NCBI GenBank assembly: GCA_028564675.1
Contig: JAOVVO010000009.1
Location: 62,001 to 126,000 of the forward strand
DNA: 64,000 nt
Source: Onchocerca lupi
Lineage: Eukaryota; Nematoda; Chromadorea; Rhabditida; Onchocercidae
Direction: 5' to 3'
Below are positions 63,962 to 64,000 of this stretch, in pieces. The notes under the pieces are model-generated. The model had not been told where the DNA came from. It saw nothing but the letters and a program-made list of their open reading frames with translations, and made no database searches. The position numbers and the translations under genes were made by a program. Numbering within the stretch: the stretch's first letter is position 1; each line of letters starts with the position of its first letter.

Positions 63962-64000
63962 GTAAGTGAGGTTTGGCGAAGGCAGTATACGATCAAAAAT

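Noticed and set aside
1..64000. tRNA, rRNA, CRISPR or riboswitch features
   Set aside because: By eye I saw no cloverleaf with a GTTCRANNC loop in context, no spaced identical repeats and no known RNA core; a covariance search would be needed to exclude weak cases.

Overview
The window is AT-rich, intron-rich eukaryotic DNA. Introns are mostly GT...TTTCAG, several first ATGs sit directly behind a strong 3' splice acceptor, neighbouring genes are packed closely enough to suggest operons, and the proteins are animal-like. This fits a nematode; the base composition and intron sizes look spirurid or filarial-like, but no single base proves the species. Gene models were built by hand from open frames, splice signals and reading phase, so exon edges are predictions.

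Layout, left to right. 1-960: a broken Helitron Rep/helicase fragment. 4241-7528 (+): TYW2-like tRNA wybutosine enzyme, 5' end not found. 8317-10063 (-): REEP-family ER membrane-shaping protein. 10840-13084 (+): proteasome beta-1 subunit (PSMB6/pbs-1 type). 13410-17993 (+): a secreted cysteine-rich protein with a TSP1-like WSxW segment, perhaps the second gene of an operon with the proteasome gene. 18.0-26.97 kb: no convincing gene, but a perfect 261-bp inverted repeat flanks 3.1 kb. 26970-37149 (+): a large type II membrane M1 zinc aminopeptidase with an acidic insertion. 38273-42468 (-): purple acid phosphatase (ACP7 type) in 11 exons. 42.5-51.7 kb: mostly empty, with a CT- and triplet-rich island near 45.4-45.7 kb and one possible tiny gene. 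51739-54754 (-) and 54767-56020 (-): PTRH2-type peptidyl-tRNA hydrolase and COX16, separated by only 12 nt. 56.0-59.3 kb: nothing clear. 59336-63442 (+): a PH-domain protein not recognised further. 63923-63961 (+): a possible first exon of a gene that runs off the window.

Most genes are ordinary housekeeping or membrane functions: tRNA modification and recycling, protein turnover, respiratory assembly, ER shape, extracellular hydrolysis. The clearest functional grouping is COX16-PTRH2, both linked to mitochondria, arranged like a nematode operon in which the poly(A) signal, stop codon and downstream splice acceptor are compressed into about 20 nt. I did not find an obviously new multi-gene system. 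The most unusual items are that gene pair, the 261-bp perfect inverted repeat, two intronic fold-back hairpins, the acidic insertion in the aminopeptidase, and two proteins (13.4-18.0 kb and 59.3-63.4 kb) whose families I cannot name.
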